DNA of 64,000 nucleotides. Source: a virus. Position 1 is the stretch's first letter; each line of letters opens with the position of its first letter. Below, piece after piece: positions 16,739-25,763 of this stretch. The stretch covers positions 62,001 to 126,000 of the IMG/VR virus record IMGVR_UViG_3300021478_000016; one strand, 5' to 3'. The position numbers were made by a program, and so were the translations under genes. Under the pieces are notes generated by a model. That model made no database searches. It saw nothing but the letters and a program-made list of their open reading frames with translations, and was not told the DNA's origin.

Positions 16739-18557
16739 GGGTCTCGAACCTGAGACTATTGGAAAGTTCGGGACGACGGAAGACGAGTACTACGATCTCG
16801 AAGAACTGGCCCCGGCCGACAAGAACTGGCTGGCAGAGCCTGAAGACTTCGACGACTTCATCGAGCTCGAGTACGAGAAGAACCTCGCCCCTAGGCTCAC
16901 GGAGATCTCCCTCTCCGAGTTCACCCACGTCTCCTTCCGCATGCCGACGGAAGACGGCGGCGCCTACGAGAACTTCTCGTTCAAGGGCCGTCGGCACATG
17001 GTCCGCATCTACGACACGCCGGCGAAGCGCATCTTGCTCGTATGCGCACGCCAGGTCGAGAAGTCGACACTGCTCGGCAACCGAGCCATCGCGTACTCGT
17101 GCCTCGTCCCAGGCTTCAAGACGCTCTACGTCTCCCCCACCTCGACCCAGACCAAGACCTTCTCGACGGACCGTCTGAAGGAGCCCATCGAGACCAGCCC
17201 GATCTTGCGCGCCTTCACGACGACGATGCTCTCGCAGAACGTCTTCGAGAAGCAATTCGTCAACTGGTCCAAGATCACCCTACGCAACGCCTTCCTCAAC
17301 GCGGACCGGACCCGAGGCATCCCTGCCTGGATGCTGGAAGTCGATGAGTTCCAGGACGTCCTTTCGGAGAACGTCCCGGTCATCGAGCAGTGCACCAGCC
17401 ACGCACCCGAGAAGTGGAAGCGCTTCTGTTACGCCGGCACGCCCAAGAGTCTCGACAACAACATCGAGTACTACCGGGCGCAGCTCTCGACGCAAGGAGA
17501 GTGGGCGGTCCCCTGTGACTCCTGCGGTTCGAGCGCCGGCGCTGGGCGGTACTGGAACATCCTCGGAGAGAAGAATCTCGGCAAGCACTCTCTCATCTGC
17601 GAGAAGTGCGGAAAGCAGATCCACCCACAGCACGACGAAGCGCAGTGGGTGCAGATGGTCAAGTACGACGCGAAGACCACGCCCTTCGAGAGCTACCGCA
17701 TCCCGCAGCTCATGGTCCCATGGAAGTCGTGGGACGAGATCATGCTGGATTACCTCCGGTACCCGAGGGACAAGTTCTACAACGAGGTCCTCGGTCTCTC
17801 GTACGACTCGGGCATGCGCCCGCTCACAATGGCGCAGGTCAAGGAGTGCTGCCTCGATCGGCTCTCGATGCACCCGGCCTACCTCGAGCGGCTCAAGAAG
17901 AAGATGGGCGACACCCCCATCTTCATGGGCGTCGACTGGGGCACTGGCGAGCATACGTACACGGTCGTGGTTCTCGGGGCGTACTTCGACATGGACTTCC
18001 GCATCTTCTACCTGCATCGGTGCACGGGGGCTGAGCTCGAACCACCTGTCCAGGAGAAGTTCATCGACGACCTCATCGAGCAGTGGAACCCGCTCATCAT
18101 CGGTGCGGACTACGGCGGTGGGTTTCACTCCAACGACCATCTCGTTCGCAAGGTGGGTCCGAAGAGGATCGCCAAGTTCCAGTACATGGCTCGCTCGAAG
18201 AGGAAGGTCGAGTGGGACCCGAAGCTCCTGCGCTACAAGGTTCACCGGACGGAGGTCATGAGCGACCTGTTCAACGCCATCAAGAGGCAGAAGCTCCACT
18301 TCCCCCGTTGGGTGGAGATGCAGAACCCGTACGCGCAGGACATGTGCAACATCTACGCGGAGTACAACGAGCAGCTCCGCATGATCATGTACGACCACAA
18401 CCAAGACCGGCCGGACGACACGTTCCACGCAGTGCTCTACTGCTTCCTGGCCTCAATGATCAAGTTCCCACGCCCGGACATCATCACGCCGCTGCGAGAG
18501 GATCAGAACCGTGGTCCGCTAGTTGGCGGATACACAGGGCCTATCTACCAGGGCTAG
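16737..18557 (+). CDS. terL: Terminase large subunit
   Basis: 606 residues; ATG preceded by CTGGAGGGAAC. The ATPase part has a variant Walker A (CARQVEKST near residue 102) and a Walker B-like WMLEVDEFQD near 200. Two CxxC pairs (CDSC... CEKC, residues 260-295) form a zinc-ribbon insertion. The nuclease part shows MGVDWGTGEH, IIGADYGGGF and RPDDTFHAVLYC, the acidic residues expected of an RNase H-like nuclease. It cuts and pumps DNA into the prohead through a portal. It is the only packaging motor gene seen in the window. Confidence 0.93.
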   Translation: MGLEPETIGKFGTTEDEYYDLEELAPADKNWLAEPEDFDDFIELEYEKNLAPRLTEISLSEFTHVSFRMPTEDGGAYENFSFKGRRHMVRIYDTPAKRILLVCARQVEKSTLLGNRAIAYSCLVPGFKTLYVSPTSTQTKTFSTDRLKEPIETSPILRAFTTTMLSQNVFEKQFVNWSKITLRNAFLNADRTRGIPAWMLEVDEFQDVLSENVPVIEQCTSHAPEKWKRFCYAGTPKSLDNNIEYYRAQLSTQGEWAVPCDSCGSSAGAGRYWNILGEKNLGKHSLICEKCGKQIHPQHDEAQWVQMVKYDAKTTPFESYRIPQLMVPWKSWDEIMLDYLRYPRDKFYNEVLGLSYDSGMRPLTMAQVKECCLDRLSMHPAYLERLKKKMGDTPIFMGVDWGTGEHTYTVVVLGAYFDMDFRIFYLHRCTGAELEPPVQEKFIDDLIEQWNPLIIGADYGGGFHSNDHLVRKVGPKRIAKFQYMARSKRKVEWDPKLLRYKVHRTEVMSDLFNAIKRQKLHFPRWVEMQNPYAQDMCNIYAEYNEQLRMIMYDHNQDRPDDTFHAVLYCFLASMIKFPRPDIITPLREDQNRGPLVGGYTGPIYQG

Positions 18558-19366
18558 TGCACGCGCTTCGAGTCGACGCGTACCCACTTGCGCTTGTGGC
18601 TAGAGGCCTCGGAGTCGAGCTTCAGCCTGATGTCTTCCTTCATGGCGATGCGGACGAGATGGGAGATGCCGCGCGTCACATCGCCATCTCGAGCCTCTGG
18701 GAAGGCCTTGTTCGCCTCTGCGGCCCCATCTCGCAGCCGGCAGAAGAAGTACGCCGCCTGTCTCATGCTGCGCAACGCGAAGCTGAAGTACGCGTAGGCC
18801 ACTTCCAGATCTTTCTGAGCGTGGAAGAAGTCACGTGGTGCCTTGGAGACCATCTGCTGGCCGAGCATGATGAAGTGCAGCCAGGGCTCTTGCGTCTTCA
18901 TGAAGTGCGCGGCGAGAATCAGATACGTCTCATCTACGCTCAGGAAGACCTTGGCCCAGTCCATCACCTCGACGGCTGTGAGTGTACGCAGGTCGCTCTT
19001 CAAGGCATTGGCGACACGGCGGTACATCGCCTCGATGTCATACGGATCTTCCGGGAGCCTTCTTTCTTTAGCCCCGAAGAGATCTAGGACTTCATCGAGC
19101 TTGCGTTCCACCCTCTTGCCGACAGCGTATGCAGTCAGGGCTCGGTTGTAGATCTTCGAGAGATGGACTCGGTCCTCGACCACCTTGAGGACCTCAGCCA
19201 CATCCGAGATGTGGAACATCGGCTTCGCACCTGCTGGATTGCAGGACTGGAGAATGCCCTGGGCGATCATCTTGTTGACCGCACCGAGTGTGACGCAGAG
19301 AGTCCGTGCAACTTCGACCTTGGTCAGCAGCAGGTCGTCCGGAGCCTTCTCTTCGGCTTTCGGCAT
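18554..19366 (-). CDS. Helix-turn-helix protein; candidate small terminase or regulator
   Basis: 270 residues, minus strand, ATG preceded by AGGAATAGC. Residues 13-65 form a winged/MerR-type helix-turn-helix (LLTKVEVARTLCVTLGAVNK, then GAKPMFHISDVAEVLK). The remainder is helical. Its stop and the terminase stop share the palindrome CTAG at 18554-18557. Being next to terL with a DNA-binding N-terminus suggests a small terminase, but opposite orientation makes a transcription regulator just as possible. It faces the head genes across a 40-base gap. Confidence 0.65.
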   Translation of the reverse strand: MPKAEEKAPDDLLLTKVEVARTLCVTLGAVNKMIAQGILQSCNPAGAKPMFHISDVAEVLKVVEDRVHLSKIYNRALTAYAVGKRVERKLDEVLDLFGAKERRLPEDPYDIEAMYRRVANALKSDLRTLTAVEVMDWAKVFLSVDETYLILAAHFMKTQEPWLHFIMLGQQMVSKAPRDFFHAQKDLEVAYAYFSFALRSMRQAAYFFCRLRDGAAEANKAFPEARDGDVTRGISHLVRIAMKEDIRLKLDSEASSHKRKWVRVDSKRVH

Positions 19367-19371
19367 GTGCT

Positions 19372-19387
19372 ATTCCTACAGTAGAAT
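19372..19387. promoter_or_regulatory. Operator-like inverted repeat in divergent gap
   Basis: In the 40 bases between the helix-turn-helix gene and the next plus-strand gene lies ATTC-CTAC-A-GTAG-AAT, a near-palindrome with one unpaired C. Its place fits an operator that could control both genes, possibly bound by the neighbouring helix-turn-helix protein. This is inference from symmetry and position only. Confidence 0.35.
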
Positions 19388-19406
19388 CCACCAGGGAGCA
19401 CTGACA

Positions 19407-20690
19407 ATGGACCTTCCGTTCCTGATGCTCTCCCAGTCGCGTGGACGCTCGATCTCCGGCGAGGAGCTCGAGGCGTTCGGCAAGAAGGCTGCGGAGCTCT
19501 GGTCTTCGAGCGAGAAGACCCTGAACGATGCCGTCGTCGAGACCGTCAAGCAGGCCGGACTCACGCCGGAGCAGGTGCGGAGGGTCGTCGAGTTCGCGAA
19601 CACCTCGGCGTACCTCGGCGAGTTCAAGAAGGAGGGCTCCACCCATCGGGTCATCGAGTTCTCAGGTGGCCCGGCAGACCCAGCGGCCGTCCTCCAGGAC
19701 CTCAACGACGGTGGTGGAGGCTCGGTCCGGGATCGAGGCATGCTCGACTATCAGAGCCCCCCCTCTCGCAGCAAGACCGCCTCGACCGACGAAGACCTGT
19801 CGCTCAAGCAGGCATTCGAGGTGGAGAAGTCGGCTGGCATCCCGGAAGAGAACCCTCTCGGCGACGTCATCGACCTACGCGAGAAGATGGCGGGTCTGCA
19901 TGACCACATCACTTCACAGATCAGCGGCCTCGAGGTCATGTACATGGATCTCTGCGAACGTCTCTTCGAGAACGTGAAGCAGGCGTCTCTCGAGGGGTAC
20001 ACACTCGGCGAGGTCGTGCAGGTCTGGTCGAAGGTGACCGACGAACCCGTCTTCTTCAAGACGGCCTTCGACATGCTCTCGAAGCGTCTGGTCGACAACG
20101 AGGTCTTCCGCTCCACCCTGGACATCGCCGAGTCCCTCGAGAAGACGGGGTCCTCGCGGCTGGTCAACATGGGTCACCCGTTGATCGCCGACTTCCAGGA
20201 GTACTGCGACGTCCTGATGAAGCTCGCCGGTCTGCGCGGGCAGCAGGAGAACGCCGCCTCGGCCCTTCAGGAGACCACGGAGTTCATCCTCCGTCCGGAG
20301 AAGCGCGCGAGTTTTCGCGATAGCTCCTCGGCCAGCCAGCAGGCCGGAGAGCTGAAGCAGGCTGCTGGTGGGGCGATCGGCCAAGTGCTCGACGTCGCTC
20401 GTGCCGCCGGCGAGAAGGTGGCGCCGGCTGCCGGCAAGGTCGTCGGTTCCGTCATCGGACAGGGCCCTGGAGCTCAGGAGGCCGGCAAGTACATCGGCAA
20501 GGCCATCCAGTACACGCCGCACGCCATCGGCGCGGCTCTCGGCCTGCGCGCACTTCAGCATCTACAGGCGGCGGGCCAGAGTCCGATCGGACACGCCGTC
20601 AAGTCCTTCGTGCCCGGCACGGCGGACTACCAGCAGAAGCAGTACGAGCTCCAGATGCGGTACGGCGGCATGCCGTTCGGGACCTACTGA
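19407..20690 (+). CDS. Virion-type protein with coiled coils and Gly/Ala-rich C-terminus
   Basis: 427 residues; the start with CAGGGAG upstream is preferred over a longer frame that runs through the minus-strand gene. Residues 25-75 and 165-300 are helical; residues 330-405 are Ala/Gly/Lys-rich with small-residue spacing (GEKVAPAAGKVVGSVIGQGP) like a glycine-zipper membrane segment. The C-terminus is YGGMPFGTY. Position at the head of the capsid module suggests an internal head or ejection protein. No family recognised. Confidence 0.6.
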   Translation: MDLPFLMLSQSRGRSISGEELEAFGKKAAELWSSSEKTLNDAVVETVKQAGLTPEQVRRVVEFANTSAYLGEFKKEGSTHRVIEFSGGPADPAAVLQDLNDGGGGSVRDRGMLDYQSPPSRSKTASTDEDLSLKQAFEVEKSAGIPEENPLGDVIDLREKMAGLHDHITSQISGLEVMYMDLCERLFENVKQASLEGYTLGEVVQVWSKVTDEPVFFKTAFDMLSKRLVDNEVFRSTLDIAESLEKTGSSRLVNMGHPLIADFQEYCDVLMKLAGLRGQQENAASALQETTEFILRPEKRASFRDSSSASQQAGELKQAAGGAIGQVLDVARAAGEKVAPAAGKVVGSVIGQGPGAQEAGKYIGKAIQYTPHAIGAALGLRALQHLQAAGQSPIGHAVKSFVPGTADYQQKQYELQMRYGGMPFGTY

Positions 20691-20698
20691 GGTGGACG

Positions 20699-21373
20699 AT
20701 GAGCATCTTCGATGACGTCCTGAAGACGAAGACGGCAGACCCGGCGGACATGGCTCGGAAGAGCATGGGTTTCGCAGGCCATCTCGGTCAGTCCCTGGCG
20801 ACGGGGGCGGGTGCTGGCCTCGCCGGTGCCGCTATCGCTGGTGCCGGTGTCGCCGCCTCAAAGATCTACGACGCCATGACCAAGGCGCGTGACTTCCGAG
20901 CGATGCTCGGCTCGAGCTTCAACTCCGACCTCATGGACTACTACCGGCAGAAGCCGAAGCAGTTCAATGAGGCGTTCAGCTCCCTGCGTTCGGCCAACCC
21001 ATCGTTCAGCAAGGACCCGATGGTGGCCGGCAACTACATGCGGCGCATCATGGAGATGCGGCCGGAGTCCGCCGGCGGCGCCATCGTCGAGTCGCTGTCG
21101 CACCGCAAGGACGTTTCGGAGTCGCCGATCTTCGACGCCTTCACCCGCTCTGGCACCTCGGTCGCCGGCGGCGTGATGGGAGAGCTCAGCAAGCCGAAGA
21201 AGACGGACCTCAAGAGCCCCGAGGAGATGGAGCAGTTCCAAGCAATGGAGCGCTTCAAGTCCACCCTCCGTCAGCGCGCAGGCGGGGAGCAGGAAGGCCA
21301 CAAGCCTCGCTCGCGTCGCTCTCTCGGAGGCTCCGAGAGTTACGGAGGGACGCCGACTCCGGGCGCCGAGTGA
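20699..21373 (+). CDS. Small virion-type protein with glycine-zipper segment
   Basis: 224 residues, GAGG upstream. Residues 30-55 (ATGAGAGLAGAAIAGAGVAA) form a Gly/Ala membrane-like helix; the C-terminal 60 residues are polar and Arg-rich. It resembles the neighbours at 19407 and 31546 in having a glycine-zipper helix. The stop is directly followed by the next ATG. Function unknown, perhaps an ejected internal protein. Confidence 0.55.
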   Translation: MSIFDDVLKTKTADPADMARKSMGFAGHLGQSLATGAGAGLAGAAIAGAGVAASKIYDAMTKARDFRAMLGSSFNSDLMDYYRQKPKQFNEAFSSLRSANPSFSKDPMVAGNYMRRIMEMRPESAGGAIVESLSHRKDVSESPIFDAFTRSGTSVAGGVMGELSKPKKTDLKSPEEMEQFQAMERFKSTLRQRAGGEQEGHKPRSRRSLGGSESYGGTPTPGAE

Positions 21374-23164
21374 ATGATCTACAAGGTCAGCTACTACCTC
21401 GGCAGTGACCCGAGAGGTCCTGCCGCCATCCCCCTCTTCACAGAGAAAACGGATGGGTACTTCGAGAAGGTGGCTGCACCCAAGCTTCTGCCCGATGTGG
21501 TGAAGTACATCGAGAACCTCAAGCCCCGCAGTGACGCGCAGTACGTGCTCGTCAACGCGATGGGTGCTGGGGAGTTCTGGGGATCGAACATCAACGGAGA
21601 CTACTTCCCCGAGACTGCGCTCATCCATCGACCGGACAACTGGACAGGCAATCCACTACTCGACAAGATCCGCTCGAAGGATTGGCCGTACGGCTACCCG
21701 ACCTTCTACAACGCGAAGCCCTTCCTCCACCACCGCAACAAGGACTACCCTCCGCACAACCACCCCTCGTTCGGAGAGATCGAGCTTGCAGCTTGGAATC
21801 CGAACATGAAGCGGGTGGAGTTGGTACACAGGATCGACAAGGACCTGTGTGCGAAGGGTGGTGGTCTGGGTCTCTGGGACAAGCTCAAGGCCGGTGACTA
21901 TCCGGACACGTCGATGGGTTGCAAGGTGCCTTTCGACACGTGCTCCATCTGCCTCGACGAGCAGCGCTACAGAGAGGCTCTCGCCACGTTCGAGCCGGGC
22001 AAGCACAAGAGCCCAGGCGAGGCGGTGCTGGTCATCCACGAGAAGAAGCCCATCCGCGGTGTCTCCAAGACGCGCAACGACTACTGCTCGCACGCGCGGG
22101 ACATGATGAACCGCATCTTGCCTGACGGCAGGAAGGTCTTCGTCACGAACGACTTCCCGAAGTTCTTCGACGATTCGTTCGTCTTCATCGGTGCGGACAA
22201 GACCGCCAAGATGATGATGAAGATCGCCGATGACGAGAACTTCACGCCCACCGCTCGTGCCTTCTACGGTGTGCCGTCGGGGACAGCTACGTACTCGCCC
22301 GAGCTCGACATGAACGGCGGGGTGGACTCGTCAACCAAGCCCGAGGCAGATGAGGACATGAAGGTGGGTGAGGCCCACGACTTCGAGGCGATCCGCCTGA
22401 TGTTCAAGGTCGCCGAGGCCAAGGGTGCAGAGATGGACAAGGAGGTTGTCCCCTCCCAGTTCGCTGGCAAGGCGATTCCAGTGCTCACGCAGAAGGAGTC
22501 GGACCTGCCCAAGAGTGTCATCGACGCACTCTCGACGCGCTCTCCGGAGGAGGCTCTCTCGACGACGACGGGCATGGGGATCGTGCTTCGTCCGCACGAG
22601 TTCCAGCGGATGATGCTCAAGACCCTGGGACAGCACTCGATGGCCGACGAGCTCGAGTCTGCGGGTCTGGTCTTTCCGAAGACCAAGGACGAGGCCCCCG
22701 TGAAGATGCACAGTTCTCTCTTCAGCGACGTGCTGGCAAAGCTGCTGATTCCCCTGCTTTCAGGCCGTTCTGCATTCGGCCCGTTCATCGAGCGGCGGTG
22801 CGTCATGATCGTTGCCGGACCGGGGGGTGAGCCAGAGAAGAGGGCTTCTTCCCTTACAACGCCCCTCCTGCGTAAGATAGGAGCTGCGTACAACGGGTAT
22901 CGCCGTCAGATGATGAACTTCATCACCGAATCGCAGAGCGTCCTCGCCCAGTCTTCGCTGGGTGATTCTTCGCTCTCGAAGCTTGCACACCACCCGGTGA
23001 ACGAGCTATTCACTCCTCTGACGGCCGCGTATCTCCGAGATGCCTTCATCGACGAGATGGGCGAGCTCTCAATCAAACAGGCTCACGCCGGCGTGGAGAG
23101 GGGATTCCCCTCGAGGAACACGCGAGACACCTCGAATCTAGTGGAGGATCTCCATGCCCGGTGA
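21374..23164 (+). CDS. Candidate prohead maturation protease
   Basis: 596 residues, ATG directly after the previous stop. Residues 55-185 fit the layout of herpes/HK97-type prohead proteases: an N-terminal core (NINGDYFPE), a His-containing strand (AKPFLHH, His119/His120), a strand pair (GEIELAAWNPNMKRVELV) and a Ser-Met-Gly turn (PDTSMGC, Ser180). Four cysteines (183, 190, 193 and one near 235) may hold zinc. The C-terminal half is helical and of unknown role, and may be scaffold-like. Location directly before scaffold-like and capsid genes supports the call, but the catalytic residues are inferred. Confidence 0.5.
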   Translation: MIYKVSYYLGSDPRGPAAIPLFTEKTDGYFEKVAAPKLLPDVVKYIENLKPRSDAQYVLVNAMGAGEFWGSNINGDYFPETALIHRPDNWTGNPLLDKIRSKDWPYGYPTFYNAKPFLHHRNKDYPPHNHPSFGEIELAAWNPNMKRVELVHRIDKDLCAKGGGLGLWDKLKAGDYPDTSMGCKVPFDTCSICLDEQRYREALATFEPGKHKSPGEAVLVIHEKKPIRGVSKTRNDYCSHARDMMNRILPDGRKVFVTNDFPKFFDDSFVFIGADKTAKMMMKIADDENFTPTARAFYGVPSGTATYSPELDMNGGVDSSTKPEADEDMKVGEAHDFEAIRLMFKVAEAKGAEMDKEVVPSQFAGKAIPVLTQKESDLPKSVIDALSTRSPEEALSTTTGMGIVLRPHEFQRMMLKTLGQHSMADELESAGLVFPKTKDEAPVKMHSSLFSDVLAKLLIPLLSGRSAFGPFIERRCVMIVAGPGGEPEKRASSLTTPLLRKIGAAYNGYRRQMMNFITESQSVLAQSSLGDSSLSKLAHHPVNELFTPLTAAYLRDAFIDEMGELSIKQAHAGVERGFPSRNTRDTSNLVEDLHAR

Positions 23165-24041
23165 CATGAACGAGTTTCTGGCGGCAGCGTACGCCACGGC
23201 CCAGCCGGCACCCGTGCACACGGATGCGGCAGAGAAGGTCGCGCACGCAGAGCTGTTCGCCAAGCTGGCCGCAGAGAGCGGCCTGGACCTGACGCAGCTC
23301 ACGGACGAGCAGATCGCGGCTGCCTGGAACGAGTTCCGGACGCAGGTGACGACGAAGACGGCCGAGGCGGGTCAGCCTGCGGGCCAGACCAAGGCTGCGG
23401 GCGAGCACGGTCACGCGCACAAGCACGAGCACAAGGAAGCCGCGGCGAAGCGCGAGTTCGAGCAGACCAAGCAGGCGCAGGTCGAGTGGGAGCAGAAGAA
23501 CGCCGAGGCCGACTTCCTCGGTCGTCGGATGGCCCACGCCTACGTGGACGAGCTGAAGAAGATCGCCAGCGCAACGGGCAGCCTGCCCGGTCAGACGGCG
23601 CCGGCGGCAGCTCCCGGGGAGAGCAAGGAGGCAGCGATGCCCCCGTTCCTCCAGAAGCTCAAGGGCCACGCCGCGGCAGCGGCCGGCAAGGCGAAGGACA
23701 AGGGCAAGGACGCCGTCGAGACAGCCAAGAAGCACAAGGGTCACGCCGCCGCGGCAGCCGGTGGTGCGGCAGCCGGCGCGGCCGGCGGCTTCATGGCGGG
23801 CAAGAGCAAGAAGGCGTCGGCGCTCGACGAGCTCGCGGCCCTCAAGGCGGTCGAGAAGGTCGCCGAGGCGGGTCTCGATGCGAACGAGGCGGCCGAGAAG
23901 ATCGCCGCCATCTTCGGCAAGGGTGAGGTCAAGGACAGCGAGAAGATCGCGGGCGTCGAGGACTTCAACACGGCCCTCGAGGTCCGGTCTCTCGAGCTGC
24001 TCGAGCAGGTCGGCTACAAGGTCGAGTGGAAGCAGGCCTGA
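23154..24041 (+). CDS. Scaffold-like Ala/Lys-rich protein with a His-rich segment
   Basis: 295 residues, ATG preceded by GGAGGATCTCC and overlapping the protease stop. It begins with MPGDMNEFLAAAY, whose FLAAAY is repeated at the start of the 31546 protein. Residues 84-94 are His-rich (EHGHAHKHEHK), a possible metal site. Two copies of KGHAAAAAG (near 170 and 195) sit in a Lys/Ala stretch like histone H1 tails. The C-terminal 70 residues are a charged helix. Placement between protease and capsid fits a scaffold or DNA-contacting internal protein; this is inference. Confidence 0.55.
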   Translation: MPGDMNEFLAAAYATAQPAPVHTDAAEKVAHAELFAKLAAESGLDLTQLTDEQIAAAWNEFRTQVTTKTAEAGQPAGQTKAAGEHGHAHKHEHKEAAAKREFEQTKQAQVEWEQKNAEADFLGRRMAHAYVDELKKIASATGSLPGQTAPAAAPGESKEAAMPPFLQKLKGHAAAAAGKAKDKGKDAVETAKKHKGHAAAAAGGAAAGAAGGFMAGKSKKASALDELAALKAVEKVAEAGLDANEAAEKIAAIFGKGEVKDSEKIAGVEDFNTALEVRSLELLEQVGYKVEWKQA

Positions 24042-24063
24042 GAAGGGCGTAGGGTGAAGGACA

Positions 24064-25365
24064 GTGGTCGCCGGTCGTCTGAAGCTCGCTGAAGATCCGA
24101 CGGCCCCTGTCCGCGCCCAAGCTGCTGCCTCCTCGATCCCGCAGGTCACTCTTCCGACGCTTCCCGCTCCCGCAGGCAAGAAAGGTCCAGTAGGAACTTC
24201 ACCTCGAACGAATTACTCTCGAGTGAACACGGGTGCTCCGCTGGCGCCTGACGCCGGCGCGGCGGAACAAAAGAGCCTTCAACCAAAGTACGGGTCGATC
24301 ATGATGAACGGAACGAGCCAAGCACACACGCCGACCCTCCAGGACATGGTCAAGGCAGCCCAGACGGGTGCCCTCAGCCGGTCCCGCATCGCGACGGAGG
24401 CCCAGCGCCAGCTCGACAACGTCGGCGGAGAGAAGACCGCCGAGGAGATGTGCGAGAAGTGCAAGAAGCCGATGGAGCACTGCACGTGCAAGGCCGAGAA
24501 GAAGGGCTCTGCCTCGAAGGTCTCGACGGCGTACGCCACGAAGGCGGCGGAGGCTCTCGAGTATCTCGCGCACGAGCTCAAGACGGAGAAGAAGGCCGCT
24601 CCGAACGCGCCGCCTCCGCACATGACCGAGCGTACGGTGGGCCCCGGTGAGGGTCCTGGCGCGATCGAGGTCTCGCACGCGACGGCGAGCACGCCGTTGC
24701 CCGACCACAAGGGTCAGGGCCATCAGCAGCCGCCGATGAAGCCGGGTGGCGAGAAGGTCTTGAAGGGCGAGCACGGCGAGACGCAGATGGCCACGAACAT
24801 GGACCATCCGACGCACGGCACGACCCCGCAGAAGACGGTCGGCAAGACCGCTGCGGCGGAGCTCTACAAGGCGAACCTCACGAAGATGCTCGGCAAGGAG
24901 GCCGCGGAGAAGGTCGTTCAGACGAAGACCGCCGCTGCGGAGCTCTACAAGAAGAACTGCGAGCGCATGGGCATCAAGGTGGCCGAGGACGCCATCTTCC
25001 CGGCGCACATCACCGCGGGTCCGGCCGTGGCTCCCGAGACGAGCCAGGCAGGTCAGCCGGGTGGCGCGCCCGCCGGCGGGATGCCGCAGGGCCGCAAGGG
25101 GACCGACAGCAACCAGTCGTCGATCGACATCACCAAGGGCCAGGCGAAGTCCGACCCGAAGTCGGACCTCAAGAAGTGGTTCGACGAGCCGGCCCTCTCG
25201 GGGTCCACGGACTCGACGCTCAGCGCGGCCTTCGACAACACGGGTCGCGCCGGCACCAAGTACGCGAGCAAGGACGAGCAGGGCGACGAGAAGGTGGCGA
25301 CGGCAGCGGCTCGCGCGCTCCTCGAGAGTCTCCTCGAGAGCGTCAAGGGCCCCAAGGCAGCCTGA
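24064..25365 (+). CDS. Low-complexity head-module protein with repeated TAAAELYK motif
   Basis: 433 residues from a GTG. Pro/Ala/Gly/Lys-rich and probably disordered. A Cys cluster (MCEKCKKPMEHCTC, residues 139-152) may bind a metal. Two copies of KTAAAELYK about 27 residues apart lie near residues 260-290. The C-terminus ends with a helix (ARALLESLLESVKG). It is likely a structural or scaffold accessory judging from context; no family recognised. Confidence 0.55.
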   Translation: MVAGRLKLAEDPTAPVRAQAAASSIPQVTLPTLPAPAGKKGPVGTSPRTNYSRVNTGAPLAPDAGAAEQKSLQPKYGSIMMNGTSQAHTPTLQDMVKAAQTGALSRSRIATEAQRQLDNVGGEKTAEEMCEKCKKPMEHCTCKAEKKGSASKVSTAYATKAAEALEYLAHELKTEKKAAPNAPPPHMTERTVGPGEGPGAIEVSHATASTPLPDHKGQGHQQPPMKPGGEKVLKGEHGETQMATNMDHPTHGTTPQKTVGKTAAAELYKANLTKMLGKEAAEKVVQTKTAAAELYKKNCERMGIKVAEDAIFPAHITAGPAVAPETSQAGQPGGAPAGGMPQGRKGTDSNQSSIDITKGQAKSDPKSDLKKWFDEPALSGSTDSTLSAAFDNTGRAGTKYASKDEQGDEKVATAAARALLESLLESVKGPKAA

Positions 25366-25376
25366 AGGAGATGACC

Positions 25377-25733
25377 ATGTTGGAGAAGGTCGGACAGGAC
25401 AAGGCCGCCGAGGCGATGCTCGAGGCGGCGCAGGTGATTCGCGCAGTCACGGACGAGCGCGACCAGGCTCTCGCCAAGCTGGCTGCCATCGAGCAGCACA
25501 CGCGCTGCGAGAAGCTGGCCTCGGCCATGGCTGCGAAGAACCTGACCTCGGAGCCCCACGACTACGTGGTCAGCAACCTCGAGAAGATGGCTGCGCAGGG
25601 CAAGCTCGACGAGCTCGAGCGCGCTGTGGCCATGGTCGGTCCGGACATGGGCCAGAAGATCGCCCATCTTTCGAACGACGAGCACCACGCACAGGGCGGA
25701 ACGTCTCCTCTCGAGACGTACCTGCTCGGCTGA
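25377..25733 (+). CDS. Small helical head-module protein
   Basis: 118 residues. Two ATGs lie 6 bases apart; the second has GAAGGAG at the better distance. The sequence is a continuous helix (AAEAMLEAAQVIRAVTDERD) with a coiled-coil look, ending in a flexible tail. It may be a scaffold or chaperone of the capsid genes that follow. No family recognised. Confidence 0.55.
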   Translation: MLEKVGQDKAAEAMLEAAQVIRAVTDERDQALAKLAAIEQHTRCEKLASAMAAKNLTSEPHDYVVSNLEKMAAQGKLDELERAVAMVGPDMGQKIAHLSNDEHHAQGGTSPLETYLLG

Positions 25734-25763
25734 GAACCCAAGGTCAAGCAGGAGGAAGAGATC

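Noticed and set aside
16367-16753. 128-codon plus-strand frame before terminase
   Set aside because: Arg/Val/Ala-rich shadow of the minus-strand 96-residue gene; no ribosome-binding site; it runs through the terminase start.
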